This document shows positions 52,539 through 61,349 of a DNA stretch of 64,000 nt, piece after piece. The notes under the pieces were generated by a model. That model was not told the origin of the DNA and ran no database searches. It saw only the letters and a program-made list of their open reading frames with translations. Position numbers and translations under genes: made by a program. Origin of the DNA: Schinkia azotoformans LMG 9581 (GTDB lineage Bacteria > Bacillota > Bacilli > Bacillales > Bacillaceae_J); assembly GCF_000307855.1 (NCBI RefSeq), contig NZ_AJLR01000040.1:1-64000 (forward strand). The letters run 5' to 3'. Every line of letters starts with the position of its first letter. Positions within the stretch are counted from its first letter, which is position 1.

Positions 52539-53429
52539 ATGAAAATTATCATTTTCGGAGGCAGTGGTTTTATTGGGAAACACTTAACCTCTTACCTCAT
52601 AGAAAAAGGAAATGAAGTTGTTCTTGTTTCTCGTTCTGAGCGGCAAAGCCAAGATTCGCTAGTCCGTTATGTGACTTGGAGCGAGCTCCAAGAAAATATA
52701 GAGTCCCTTGAAGAGGCAGACGCCTTTGTCAATTTATCTGGTGAGACGATCAACCAATACTGGACACCCAAGGCGAAGACGAGAATTTTGGAATCGAGAA
52801 TTAATTCAACAAAAAAAGTAGCTTATTTTGTTCAAAAATTAAAAAGCAAACCGAAGGTCGTAATTAACAGCTCTGCTGTTGGAATCTATGGTATGTCGGA
52901 TAGTGATGAATATGATGAGGATAGCCCGCTTAGCAATAATGATTTTTTAGCGCGGATTGTCTATGAATGGGAGAGAGCTGCGGATACAATTGAACAATAT
53001 ACCCGCCTTGTTAAGTTAAGGCTTGGTGTTGTTTTGGGGATTGACGGGGGTGCACTACCTAAAATGCTGCTACCTTATAAGCTTTTTGTTGGTGGAAGAT
53101 TCGGAAGTGGCAAGCAATGGCTTTCATGGATTCATATTGAAGATCTTGTTCGACTTATTGAGTTTTGTGTTACTAACGAAAAAATAAATGGACCGGTTAA
53201 CGCAACAGCACCTTCACCTGTAACAAATGATGAATTTGGTCGTGCTATATCCTCCGTAATGGGAAAACCTCATTTTTTTCATGTGCCTTCGTTGATCCTT
53301 CGTGTCATGTTAGGCGAAATGTCCCAGATGGTGTTAAATGGTCAAAAGGTAATACCCAAAAGGGCAGTGGGGTCCGGATTTACTTTCACCTATCCAACAA
53401 TTGATTTGGCAATAAAGGATCTGCTTTAG
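52539..53429 (+). CDS. yfhF: TIGR01777-family NAD(P)-binding protein
   Basis: A 296-residue SDR39U1/YfhF-type epimerase-like protein. The Rossmann motif GGSGFIGKHL is at residues 7-16, then NLSGETI, SSAVGIYG and a C-terminal domain with WLSWIHIEDLVRLI and GPVNATAPSPVTN, the signature of TIGR01777. These proteins are NAD(P)-dependent epimerases by fold; E. coli YfcH is a relative, but the reaction is unknown. GGTGG lies nine bases before ATG 52539. It stands alone between two terminators. Confidence 0.9.
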   Translation: MKIIIFGGSGFIGKHLTSYLIEKGNEVVLVSRSERQSQDSLVRYVTWSELQENIESLEEADAFVNLSGETINQYWTPKAKTRILESRINSTKKVAYFVQKLKSKPKVVINSSAVGIYGMSDSDEYDEDSPLSNNDFLARIVYEWERAADTIEQYTRLVKLRLGVVLGIDGGALPKMLLPYKLFVGGRFGSGKQWLSWIHIEDLVRLIEFCVTNEKINGPVNATAPSPVTNDEFGRAISSVMGKPHFFHVPSLILRVMLGEMSQMVLNGQKVIPKRAVGSGFTFTYPTIDLAIKDLL

Positions 53430-53456
53430 AAAAACTAAGAATTTCAATCAAAACAC

Positions 53457-53483
53457 GGCGCTCAACCAACAGAGGTAAGCGCC
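53457..53483. terminator. Bidirectional terminator
   Basis: GGCGCT...AGCGCC stem followed by TAGAGTATTTTT on the plus strand and T-rich sequence on the minus strand. Confidence 0.65.
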
Positions 53484-53493
53484 TAGAGTATTT

Positions 53494-54474
53494 TTATAAA
53501 CTAATATCTATTTTTCTATTCTTCCTTGTCGCAATCGGCTCCCCTTTGTAGCGCAAATATTCAGCAAGACCTGCATCAAATCCCGCTGTATAATCGATGG
53601 CATTCGTCGGGCATACGTGAATACAAGCTGTACACGAAATACATTCAGTTGATAGCACTCTTTTTCCGGCATACATATAATCCAATAGTTTAATATCCAT
53701 CGGACATACTCGTTCGCAGGCAAAACATTCAACACACTTACTTTGTGTAATTTCTATTTTTAATAGAGAAAACCGGGAACCGATCTTTTGAACAACCGGG
53801 ATTGGACAAAAATACTTACAAACCGCACGATTATCTTTAAGAAAAAAGGCGAGTAGAAAACCGACAATATAATAGACTACATTTCCGATTAAAAACCAAT
53901 ACATCTCTTCTAACGATTCCAATTGCGGTGTTTTTTGAAGAACAAACATGACATATAAAACTAATCCCAATGATCCAAAGAAATGGATATACCGAAACCA
54001 GCTTAAATGACGTATTCGCCCTTCTTTTGGCTGTTTCCACGGAAGTAGGTCAAGAATAGCTACCGTCCAACAAGCATAGCCACACCAGCCGCGCCCGAAT
54101 ATCAATGTCCCGCCAATTTTAGCAACTAAATAATGGATGGTAGCACCGATAAACACACCTATAAAGAGGTAAAAGAAAAATCCTTCCATTTGCATATTTT
54201 CCTTGCCGTAAACACCGAGGAAAAATATCATGTAAGAGCCTACTAAAAATTGAGTAACAAGCCGGCCCCTTTGTTTTATTCTTTTTGGTAGAATACCGGT
54301 TAATAATGTTCCTAAAGCTATAGAAATGCCAATGTATGAAAAATTAAAAAGGTAAAACATATTATCCTTTGTTAACCAAAGCGTAACCGCTATAGTTAAA
54401 AAAACGAGTAGCAGACAAACCGGTAAAACAAAGTTTTTCTGTTGTAAGTTCCATTCTTGATTTTTTTTGTTCAA
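53494..54474 (-). CDS. 4Fe-4S membrane protein, NapH/CcoG-like
   Basis: A 326-residue protein with about six transmembrane segments, a cysteine motif in the membrane part (GRGWCGYACWT and CKYFCPIP), and two C-terminal 4Fe-4S ferredoxin motifs (CVECFACERVCPMDI and CISCTACIHVCPTNA). This is the polyferredoxin-like layout of NapH, YccM and RdxA/CcoG. It probably passes electrons between the quinone pool and a soluble partner. TTG start with GGTGG upstream. The partner is not adjacent. Confidence 0.85.
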   Translation of the reverse strand: MNKKNQEWNLQQKNFVLPVCLLLVFLTIAVTLWLTKDNMFYLFNFSYIGISIALGTLLTGILPKRIKQRGRLVTQFLVGSYMIFFLGVYGKENMQMEGFFFYLFIGVFIGATIHYLVAKIGGTLIFGRGWCGYACWTVAILDLLPWKQPKEGRIRHLSWFRYIHFFGSLGLVLYVMFVLQKTPQLESLEEMYWFLIGNVVYYIVGFLLAFFLKDNRAVCKYFCPIPVVQKIGSRFSLLKIEITQSKCVECFACERVCPMDIKLLDYMYAGKRVLSTECISCTACIHVCPTNAIDYTAGFDAGLAEYLRYKGEPIATRKNRKIDISL

Positions 54475-54626
54475 GCTTTCACCACCTTTTTGCTTTTTAA
54501 TTCCATAATAAGGAATTATACACGTAAATCATTTATAAATGTTGAAAAATAACTTAGAATTTTTTAAAAACACACCAATGATAAGAAATATGGTATAGTA
54601 AAAATAATTAAGTCAAAAACCGGGCA

Positions 54627-54648
54627 CAAATACGCCAAGGCGTATTTG
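54627..54648 (+). other. Perfect hairpin upstream of the preQ1 aptamer
   Basis: CAAATACGCC, AA, GGCGTATTTG. It lies in the queC leader, 11 bp before the aptamer and some 30 bp after a TATAGT -10 box. Confidence 0.7.
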
Positions 54649-54658
54649 ATTATACGGT

Positions 54659-54694
54659 AGAGGTTCTTAGCTACCCTCTCTAAAAAACTAAGAA
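54659..54694 (+). promoter_or_regulatory. preQ1-I riboswitch
   Basis: AGAGGTTCTTAGCTACCCTC then TCTAAAAAACTAAG matches the class I preQ1 aptamer: stem AGAGG/CCTCT, the loop with TTAGC, and the A-rich tail with CTAAG that folds back as a pseudoknot. The tail continues CTAAGAAG, which can pair with CTTCTTAG downstream, the antiterminator. PreQ1 binding would free the terminator and shut off queCDE. Confidence 0.93.
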
Positions 54695-54696
54695 GG

Positions 54697-54728
54697 AACA
54701 GCATTCTTCTTAGATTGCTGTTTTTTTC
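54697..54728 (+). terminator. Riboswitch terminator
   Basis: AACAGC...GCTGTT followed by TTTTT; its loop contains CTTCTTAG, which pairs with the aptamer tail in the alternative fold. Confidence 0.85.
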
Positions 54729-54750
54729 TATTGAAAAGGAGTATGGAAAC

Positions 54751-55416
54751 ATGAAAAATGACAAAGCAATCGTCGTTTTTAGTGGCGGTCAGGATAGTAC
54801 AACTTGTTTATTTTGGGCTTTGAAGAATTTTAAAGAGGTGGAAGCTGTTACATTTGATTATAATCAGCGCCACCGCTTAGAAATAGAGGTGGCCAAGGAT
54901 ATTGCAAAAGAACTTGGTGTTAGGCACCATATTTTAGATATGTCATTATTAAATCAGTTGGCACCTAATGCTTTAACTAGGGATGATATTGAAGTAAAAG
55001 CTGGTGAGGATGGGGAGTTACCAAATACCTTTGTGCCTGGCAGAAATCTTCTGTTTTTATCATTTGCCGGTGTGTTAGCAAGCCAGGTGGGAGCAAAGCA
55101 TATCATTACCGGTGTATGTGAAACCGATTTTAGCGGCTACCCGGATTGTCGAGATATTTTTGTAAAATCATTAAATGTAACTTTAAACCTATCCATGGAC
55201 CAAACCTTTGTCATCCACACACCGTTAATGTGGATCAACAAAGCAGAAACGTGGAAGCTGGCAGATGAACTCGGGGCATTGGATTTTGTCCGTGAAAGAA
55301 CATTAACTTGCTATAACGGTATTATTGCTGACGGGTGTGGCGAATGTCCGGCTTGTAAGCTTCGTAAAGCAGGGTTGGATCAATATATGGACTCCTTGAA
55401 AGAGGGGATTGAATAA
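54751..55416 (+). CDS. queC: 7-cyano-7-deazaguanine synthase
   Basis: A 221-residue enzyme that makes preQ0 from 7-carboxy-7-deazaguanine, ammonia and ATP in queuosine biosynthesis. The PP-loop is [11 protein letters not shown] (residues 7-17) and the four zinc cysteines are in TCYNG...[17 protein letters not shown] lies nine bases before ATG 54751. It is the first gene of queCDE, under the preQ1 riboswitch. Confidence 0.96.
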   Translation: MKNDKAIVVFSGGQDSTTCLFWALKNFKEVEAVTFDYNQRHRLEIEVAKDIAKELGVRHHILDMSLLNQLAPNALTRDDIEVKAGEDGELPNTFVPGRNLLFLSFAGVLASQVGAKHIITGVCETDFSGYPDCRDIFVKSLNVTLNLSMDQTFVIHTPLMWINKAETWKLADELGALDFVRERTLTCYNGIIADGCGECPACKLRKAGLDQYMDSLKEGIE

Positions 55417-55905
55417 ATGGAAAACAAAATTTTCGGCTTTCGAATTGTTGAGGACCTTCAAAAAATAGATAAGGATATAAATCGGAATCAGTTGAAATAT
55501 CATAATAAAAGAGTGCTAGTAAGCAAAGAATTTACGTTTGATGCAGCCCATCATTTACATTGCTATGATGGGAAATGCAAAAATCTTCATGGGCATACGT
55601 ACAAAGTTGTTTTTGGAATTAGCGGATTTGTGAATGAAATTGGTCTGGCCATTGATTTCGGAGATATAAAGGACATTTGGAAAGCGGAAATAGAGATCTA
55701 TTTAGACCACCGCTACTTGAATGAAACACTTCCGAAAATGAATACAACAGCAGAAAATATGGTCGTTTGGATTTATGAAAAAATGAAAGAGTCATTAGAA
55801 AAAAGACAAAATCAATATGACGGGGCGCGGGTTGAATTTGTAAGATTGTATGAAACTCCGACAAGCTATGCCGAGGCTAAAAGGGAGTGGATGGAACTTG
55901 AGTAG
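55417..55905 (+). CDS. queD: 6-carboxy-5,6,7,8-tetrahydropterin synthase
   Basis: A 162-residue PTPS-family enzyme that converts 7,8-dihydroneopterin triphosphate to 6-carboxytetrahydropterin. Zinc ligands are in FDAAHHLHCYDGKCKNLHGHTYKV, and the catalytic set continues with DFGDIKDIW and LDHRYLN. Its ATG follows the queC stop directly (TAAATG), a translational coupling arrangement. Confidence 0.95.
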   Translation: MENKIFGFRIVEDLQKIDKDINRNQLKYHNKRVLVSKEFTFDAAHHLHCYDGKCKNLHGHTYKVVFGISGFVNEIGLAIDFGDIKDIWKAEIEIYLDHRYLNETLPKMNTTAENMVVWIYEKMKESLEKRQNQYDGARVEFVRLYETPTSYAEAKREWMELE

Positions 55906-56617
55906 GATTCCTGTTTTAGAGATCTTCGGACCGACAATTCAAGGTGAGGGCGCTGTCATTGGACGAAAAACAATGTTCGTTCGTACAGCTGGCTGCGATT
56001 ATCATTGCAACTGGTGTGATTCAGCCTTTACATGGGATGGTTCTGCAAAAGATGAAATCAAACAAATGACTCCTGAAAAAATCTGGGATGAGCTTTTTGA
56101 GTTAGGAGGCAATCGTTTTGACCATGTGACCATCTCGGGCGGAAATCCAGCCTTGATCACAGCAATTGGAGAATTAGTTAGTCTTTTGAATGAAAAAGGA
56201 ATCCAAACCGCTCTTGAGACCCAAGGCTCGAAGTGGCAGGATTGGATGAAGAATATTGATGATCTTACACTTTCACCAAAGCCGCCTAGCTCCGGGATGG
56301 AAACGAATTTTGAAATACTGGATTCGATAGTTGCCACACTTTTAGAAGTTGGGAATGAAACAATAAAGGTTGTTGTATTTGATGATGTTGATTTTGAGTA
56401 TGCTATAAAAATTCGTGAACGATACAGAGATGTTCCTTTTTATCTCCAAGTTGGCAATGATGATATAACAACTGTTGATAATGACCTTTTGACAAAAAAA
56501 TTGCTTCAAAAATATGAGTGGCTGATAAATAAGGTTATGGAAAGTCCACAAATGAATGATGTAAGAGTATTGCCTCAGCTTCATGCACTCGTATGGGGGA
56601 ATAAAAGAGGTGTCTAA
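55898..56617 (+). CDS. queE: 7-carboxy-7-deazaguanine synthase (radical SAM)
   Basis: A 239-residue radical SAM enzyme that turns carboxytetrahydropterin into 7-carboxy-7-deazaguanine. The cluster motif is CDYHCNWCD (CxxxCxxC), preceded by FGPTIQGEG and followed by ISGGNPAL, which binds SAM. The start is a TTG at 55898 (LSRIPVLEIF) with GGGAG ten bases upstream; it overlaps the end of queD by 8 bp. The last codons are followed by the terminator shared with the convergent CDF gene. queF, usually next, is absent here. Confidence 0.94.
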   Translation: MSRIPVLEIFGPTIQGEGAVIGRKTMFVRTAGCDYHCNWCDSAFTWDGSAKDEIKQMTPEKIWDELFELGGNRFDHVTISGGNPALITAIGELVSLLNEKGIQTALETQGSKWQDWMKNIDDLTLSPKPPSSGMETNFEILDSIVATLLEVGNETIKVVVFDDVDFEYAIKIRERYRDVPFYLQVGNDDITTVDNDLLTKKLLQKYEWLINKVMESPQMNDVRVLPQLHALVWGNKRGV

Positions 56618-56640
56618 TATAAAGAAGAACAAAGACAAAA

Positions 56641-56661
56641 AAGCGCATCGTTACGGCGCTT
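56641..56661. terminator. Terminator overlapping the CDF stop codon
   Basis: AAGCGC...GCGCTT, followed by TCTTTGTTT on the plus strand. Its right arm encodes the last residues (EAP) of the convergent CDF transporter. Confidence 0.65.
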
Positions 56662-57589
56662 CTTTGTTTAAAAAATCATAACCATATTGTCCATGTTCGT
56701 TAATGCTCGGATGTTCAATTTGCACGGTGTTGTGTTTAAGGCCATATCTGTCTTTTAACATCTGATTAATAGCTGATACAACATCAAATGGATTTTGTTC
56801 TTTATTTATAAAAACATGCGCTGTTAGGGAATGGTGATCCGTCGTAATTGTCCAAAGATGCAATTCATGAATATCTCTAACACCTTCTATAGCTCCAATA
56901 TCAGCACGAATCTGATCAAGATCGAATTCTTCCGGCACTGATTCCATTAAGATAAGGAAGGATTCACGGATAATTTTAGCGCCTCCAGTAAAGACGACTC
57001 CGCCGATGACAATACTAATAATTGGGTCAAAGATGTTAAGATTTGTAAAGTAAATCAAAATAGCGGATATGATGACACCAACGGAGTTTAATAAATCACC
57101 GATGAAATGCCATAGTGCGCTTTTGATATTTAGATTATTTTCTTTTTTTGTACTTCGGATTAATACAATTGTAAGGACTATATTTACAATTAAACCAATA
57201 ACAGCAACCCCTAACATTAATCCAAAATTGATTTCCTGAGGATTTATGATTCTTTTAATGCCTTCGATAAAAATTCCAATCGCTATGACTATTAACGCTA
57301 ACCCATTTAAAAATGAAGCTAAAATTTCAAAACGAAGGTAACCGAAAGTATATTTATTATTTGATTCACGTGTAGATAAATAAATAGCGGTTAAACTCAA
57401 TCCCAATGCCAGTACATCAGACAGCATGTGCGCCGAATCAGATAAAAGTGCCAAGGAATTGGCTAATATCCCACCAACAACTTCAACGAGCGTAAAAAAT
57501 AAGGTTAATATTAACGTTATCCATAATGTTTTCTTAGATTCATTTTGTTTTTTTACATGGCTTAGGTGGTGAAAATCATATCTATTCAT
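56651..57589 (-). CDS. czcD: Cation diffusion facilitator (CzcD-like)
   Basis: A 312-residue CDF exporter with six transmembrane segments. The metal sites are the HxxxD pairs in SDSAHMLSDV (helix 2) and HFIGDLLNSVGV (helix 5), the zinc-cobalt type, and the C-terminal cytoplasmic domain reads IHELHLWTITTDHHSLTAHV. It exports Zn2+, Co2+, Fe2+ or Mn2+ in exchange for H+. GGGAG precedes ATG. The upstream region holds two Fur-box-like sites, suggesting iron rather than zinc control. Confidence 0.9.
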   Translation of the reverse strand: MNRYDFHHLSHVKKQNESKKTLWITLILTLFFTLVEVVGGILANSLALLSDSAHMLSDVLALGLSLTAIYLSTRESNNKYTFGYLRFEILASFLNGLALIVIAIGIFIEGIKRIINPQEINFGLMLGVAVIGLIVNIVLTIVLIRSTKKENNLNIKSALWHFIGDLLNSVGVIISAILIYFTNLNIFDPIISIVIGGVVFTGGAKIIRESFLILMESVPEEFDLDQIRADIGAIEGVRDIHELHLWTITTDHHSLTAHVFINKEQNPFDVVSAINQMLKDRYGLKHNTVQIEHPSINEHGQYGYDFLNKEAP

Positions 57590-57672
57590 TTTTTTAAAAT
57601 CTCCCTTCTACGCTAATCATAATTCTAGGTTATGCTATTGTCAATTCTAATTGAGAACTTATTATTTTAATT

Positions 57673-57730
57673 GATAATGATATTCATAGTATATAGTTTA
57701 AAATTTAATATTATTGATAATAATTATTAA
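57673..57730. promoter_or_regulatory. Two Fur-box-like sites upstream of the CDF gene
   Basis: TGATAATGATATTCA at 57673 and TGATAATAATTATTA at 57716 match the Fur consensus TGATAATNATTATCA at 13 and 14 of 15 positions. They lie 84-141 bp upstream of the CDF start, in an AT-rich intergenic region. Confidence 0.55.
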
Positions 57731-57769
57731 TAGGACCTTGTTGTATCCATTTCTTTTATAAAAAGTATT

Positions 57770-57825
57770 TGAATTTTTCTTTAATCGGCAGTATAATCCA
57801 TACATATTCAAATATTTGAATATGT
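57770..57825 (+). promoter_or_regulatory. ArsR-SulP promoter with perfect 24-bp operator
   Basis: -35 TTGAAT (57770), 16-bp spacer, -10 TATAAT (57792). The transcription start should fall inside a perfect palindrome (57802-57825) made of ACATATTCAAAT and its complement ATTTGAATATGT, the form of operators bound by ArsR/SmtB repressors. Confidence 0.8.
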
Positions 57826-57870
57826 GAAACTATCTTTTGCATGTTCAATGGTTTTTAGGGGGACGATTTT

Positions 57871-58206
57871 TTGTGGAACGATATGCACCAATTTAAAGCT
57901 GAATTTTTCAAAGCGTTGGCACATCCTTTGAGAATTCGAATTTTGGAAATATTATCGGAGGGGGAGAAAAGTGTAAACGAAATTCAAACTAGCCTTAATA
58001 GTGAGGGCTCTGCCGTGTCACAACAGCTAAGTGTGTTGCGAACGAAGAATATTGTCGTTGGTGTAAAAGACGGGAAAAGGGTGATTTATTCACTGCGGGA
58101 CCCGGCCATTGTTGAGTTATTAAAGGTTGCTAAGGAAATATTTAATAATCATTTAATTGATGCTATTAATGTGCTCGAAGGGTTAGATGATCAAAAAACA
58201 AATTAG
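57871..58206 (+). CDS. ArsR-family repressor of the SulP gene
   Basis: A 111-residue winged helix-turn-helix protein of the ArsR/SmtB family: FFKALAHPLRIRILEIL, the recognition helix region NSEGSAVSQQLSVLRTKNIV, and the wing DGKRVIYSLRDP. It has no cysteine, so it cannot use a cysteine metal or sulfide site as CadC, ArsR or SqrR do. TTG start with GGGGG seven bases upstream. It most probably represses its own operon through the palindrome at the promoter. Confidence 0.88.
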   Translation: MWNDMHQFKAEFFKALAHPLRIRILEILSEGEKSVNEIQTSLNSEGSAVSQQLSVLRTKNIVVGVKDGKRVIYSLRDPAIVELLKVAKEIFNNHLIDAINVLEGLDDQKTN

Positions 58207-58294
58207 TTTGGGTGGCCATAAATTTTGGGTGAACACAAAAACGGGGAAAAAATAATCTAGAGTGGAGAAAGTATAAAGAAAAGAAGGGTCAGTA

Positions 58295-60058
58295 GTGAGA
58301 AGCTTATTTATTGAGCGATTCGAAGGGTATACACTTAAACACTTTCAAAAGGATTTAATTTCAGGAATAATAGTAGGGGTTATTGCCATTCCATTAGGTA
58401 TGGCTTTTGCAATTGCATCTGGGGTTAAACCGGAATACGGGATTTATACAACGATTATTGCGGGAATTTTGATTTCCTTGTTTGGAGGCTCCAAGTTTCA
58501 AATTGGTGGTCCTACGGGTGCCTTTATCCCGGTTTTGTTTGGGATTGTTATTACGTATGGATATACAGACCTATTACTAGCCGGCTTTATGGCGGGAATC
58601 ATGCTTTGCCTGATGGGTATTTTTAAAGTCGGTAATTTAATTAAATTTATTCCACGTCCAGTTACAATAGGTTTTACTGCTGGAATTGCTGTTATCATTT
58701 TTTCAGGACAAATTGGTAATTTTCTCGGGCTGACTGACTTAGAGAAGCATGAAAAATTCATCGATAATATGAAAGAAATCATAATGCATATTGATACAAT
58801 CAATATGTATAGCATATTTACAGCATTACTTTCGTTATTAGTTATTTTAATTACACCGAAAATATTACCTAAAGTACCCGGTTCATTGGTTGGCTTAATT
58901 GTTTCAAGTGTTGTGGCAACGATCTTCTTTTCAGGACATATCGAAACGATAGGCACGGCTTTTGGTGAAATACCAAGTAAACTTCCGCACTTTCAATTAC
59001 CGGAGATTACTTGGGAGCGGATTGAAAAATTATTGGCACCAGCCTTTGTTATCGCGATTTTGGGTGGAATTGAGTCATTATTATCAGCTGTAGTTGCGGA
59101 TGGAATGACGAATAGTAAGCATAATAGTAATCGTGAATTAATCGGTCAAGGTGTAGCCAACATCATTACACCATTATTTGGGGGAATCCCAGCAACTGGT
59201 GCAATTGCAAGGACAGCAACGAATATTAAAACAGGTGCGGTTTCTCCATTATCAGGTGTCATTCACGGTGTATTTGTGCTATTTACATTGCTCGTGTTTG
59301 CTCCATATGCGTCACATATTCCATTAGCAAGTATGGCACCAGTATTAATGATCGTTGCATGGAATATGAGCGAACGAAAAGAATTTTCACATGTATTAAA
59401 AATGAAAACAGGGGATTCACTGATTTTGGTAGTGACTTTCCTTGTTACCGTATTTGCAAATATAACAACAGCGGTCGAGGTCGGACTTATTTTAGCCGTA
59501 GTCTTATTTGTAAAACGAATGAGCGAAATGCCAATTGTTTCGAAGGTGTTACCGGACCATACAAAAAAGAATCAACCAGTGCAGCCTCATGTTGTGAGCG
59601 ATACACATGACTGTCCACAAGTAAGCATTTATACGATCGAAGGTCCGCTGTTCTTCGGAGTTGCCCAGTTTTTTGAACAACGAATTACAGAAACAATCCA
59701 CTACAAACCCAAGGTATTAATTTTACGAATGGGAAAAGTTCCTTTTATGGATACAACGGGAGAGGCAAATCTTAGAAGCATTATCCGTCACTTTAAGAAG
59801 CAGGGCGGCACCGTATTAATTTCCGGAGCTGTTTTACCATTATTGGACACATTGAAAAAGTCAGGATTATACGATGAAATTGGTGAAAATCACTTTTTCA
59901 ATCATACTGGGGAAGCGATTAATTTTGCCTTGAAGGAAATTGAAACAAATAAATGTTTAGGCTGCAAGCATTTTGCATTTCACGAATGCGAACAACTATC
60001 ACGTGCCGGGAGCCTTGAAAAGGGAGTAGGGCGCAACAGTCAAAAAGGAATCGTTTAA
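58295..60058 (+). CDS. SulP-family anion transporter with STAS domain
   Basis: A 587-residue SLC26/SulP transporter: the membrane domain (about residues 1-430) has GGPTGAFIPVLFGI and the STAS domain (about 445-555) has the VLILRMGKVPFMDTTGEANL sequence. The C-terminal tail adds CLGCKHFAFHEC, a possible metal-binding or redox set. SulP members carry sulfate, bicarbonate or dicarboxylates; the substrate is unknown. GTG start. It is paired with the ArsR repressor, a layout I associate with Bacillus. Confidence 0.9.
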   Translation: MRSLFIERFEGYTLKHFQKDLISGIIVGVIAIPLGMAFAIASGVKPEYGIYTTIIAGILISLFGGSKFQIGGPTGAFIPVLFGIVITYGYTDLLLAGFMAGIMLCLMGIFKVGNLIKFIPRPVTIGFTAGIAVIIFSGQIGNFLGLTDLEKHEKFIDNMKEIIMHIDTINMYSIFTALLSLLVILITPKILPKVPGSLVGLIVSSVVATIFFSGHIETIGTAFGEIPSKLPHFQLPEITWERIEKLLAPAFVIAILGGIESLLSAVVADGMTNSKHNSNRELIGQGVANIITPLFGGIPATGAIARTATNIKTGAVSPLSGVIHGVFVLFTLLVFAPYASHIPLASMAPVLMIVAWNMSERKEFSHVLKMKTGDSLILVVTFLVTVFANITTAVEVGLILAVVLFVKRMSEMPIVSKVLPDHTKKNQPVQPHVVSDTHDCPQVSIYTIEGPLFFGVAQFFEQRITETIHYKPKVLILRMGKVPFMDTTGEANLRSIIRHFKKQGGTVLISGAVLPLLDTLKKSGLYDEIGENHFFNHTGEAINFALKEIETNKCLGCKHFAFHECEQLSRAGSLEKGVGRNSQKGIV

Positions 60059-60067
60059 AGAAACTAA

Positions 60068-60105
60068 AAGGCAGATTTAACATGTTATTATGTTAAATCT
60101 GCCTT
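60068..60105 (+). terminator. Terminator of the ArsR-SulP operon
   Basis: AAGGCAGATTTAACAT, loop of six, ATGTTAAATCTGCCTT: a perfect 16-bp stem followed by GTTTAATTT. Confidence 0.85.
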
Positions 60106-60132
60106 GTTTAATTTGGTGAACTTTTTAAGAAC

Positions 60133-60717
60133 CTAGTTTTCTTCACTTACTATATAGTTTGCACGGTGGTCACCTACAAAAGATCGGAAAATAAAGTAAA
60201 GTATAATCAGAGCCGTTATCAATAAAAAGATCTGGCCTAATAGTACTTGTTGACCAAGTAGATAATTATTACAAAGCCGTACCGGTGATATAATATACAA
60301 CCATCCATAAACACCAAACATTGAAATATTATTGGCCCATATAAAACTTTTCCAAAGAGGATGTAACCTTTTCCAACACAAACTGATTGGAATTCCTGCT
60401 AGTAACGGTAACGTGCTATATTTTAGAATTCCAAACACTACATCATTCAAAGAAGCATCCACTGCTCTTGGCAGCATCCAATAGGTGATCGTGAAAAGAG
60501 CCAAGAGAATTCCGGCGACTCCATTGAGTTTGGAATTGTTATTTTCAACTGAAATTTTTGTTTTTATGGCTTCTCCCATAAAAAATCCAGCTAGAACGAG
60601 CAGGGGAAGCTGGATAATCATTTGACCAACCATGTGGGATTCCATTAATTGTTTAACTGGAGGAAGTGCTAAAAGAATGAACAAACCGGTTCCCAATGTT
60701 GCGTCTCTTTTAAACAT
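60133..60717 (-). CDS. Six-pass membrane protein of the Cu-A reductase operon
   Basis: A 194-residue hydrophobic protein with about six transmembrane segments; sequences such as TITYWMLPRAVDASLNDVVF and ISPVRLCNNYLLGQQVLLGQ recall the HPRAxD-type accessory membrane proteins found beside oxidase genes, but the match is weak. It is the last gene of the operon, 26 bp after the SCO gene, with AGGAGGAG before ATG. It may help assemble or insert the copper centre of the enzyme encoded upstream; that is inference from position. Confidence 0.6.
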   Translation of the reverse strand: MFKRDATLGTGLFILLALPPVKQLMESHMVGQMIIQLPLLVLAGFFMGEAIKTKISVENNNSKLNGVAGILLALFTITYWMLPRAVDASLNDVVFGILKYSTLPLLAGIPISLCWKRLHPLWKSFIWANNISMFGVYGWLYIISPVRLCNNYLLGQQVLLGQIFLLITALIILYFIFRSFVGDHRANYIVSEEN

Positions 60718-60743
60718 CTTTTTCTCCTCCTGATCTGAAAATT

Positions 60744-61349
60744 TTAACCAATTATAGAACTAACTTTTTTAATAACTTTATCTGGATTTTGATAATCAAA
60801 AATCTCAACAAGCTTTCCTTTTTCATTAATCATATAGATAGCAGAATTATGTTCATATCCGCCAGTTTCATTCGGTATGACGATCACACCAATTAAATCT
60901 AAAAATGCTTGTTGGGCATCATAGTCGGTGAATCGCACCATTTTCCATGTGACACTATCGACATCAAAATGTTTTCCATATTCCTTTAACCTTTCAGGAG
61001 TGTCCCGTTCTTGGTCAAAGCTAAAACTTAAAAAAACAACTTCTTTCCCTAAATATTCTTTAGGCAAACCCTCATAAACCTCTTTAAATTTCATTTCTAA
61101 AATAGGGCAAACATCGCCGCAGCTCGTATACATAAACGTTGCCAGAACGATTTTGCCTTTATAATCATGAAGCTGAAGTTTCTTACCGTCACCATCTTCC
61201 AAGCTAACATTCGGAAGTAGGGGAGCGGTTTCCGTAATATCAATTTGACGGGCTTTCTCCGCCGTAAAAGCGTGAAGCCCGTCAGTTCCTTCCCATAGAA
61301 CTAATAATCCAATTATAAGTACGATGAGAATAGAAACTAGATTACGCAT
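60744..61349 (-). CDS. SCO1/SenC copper chaperone
   Basis: A 201-residue membrane-anchored thioredoxin-fold copper chaperone: N-terminal membrane segment (residues 4-19), the copper-binding CxxxC pair (Cys77 and Cys81 in TSCGDVCP) and the distant ligand His167 in YEHNSAIYMI. It delivers copper to the Cu-A centre of subunit II. The ATG (61349) lies 8 bp before the end of the subunit I gene, so translation is coupled. The long upstream frame is not part of the protein. Confidence 0.92.
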   Translation of the reverse strand: MRNLVSILIVLIIGLLVLWEGTDGLHAFTAEKARQIDITETAPLLPNVSLEDGDGKKLQLHDYKGKIVLATFMYTSCGDVCPILEMKFKEVYEGLPKEYLGKEVVFLSFSFDQERDTPERLKEYGKHFDVDSVTWKMVRFTDYDAQQAFLDLIGVIVIPNETGGYEHNSAIYMINEKGKLVEIFDYQNPDKVIKKVSSIIG

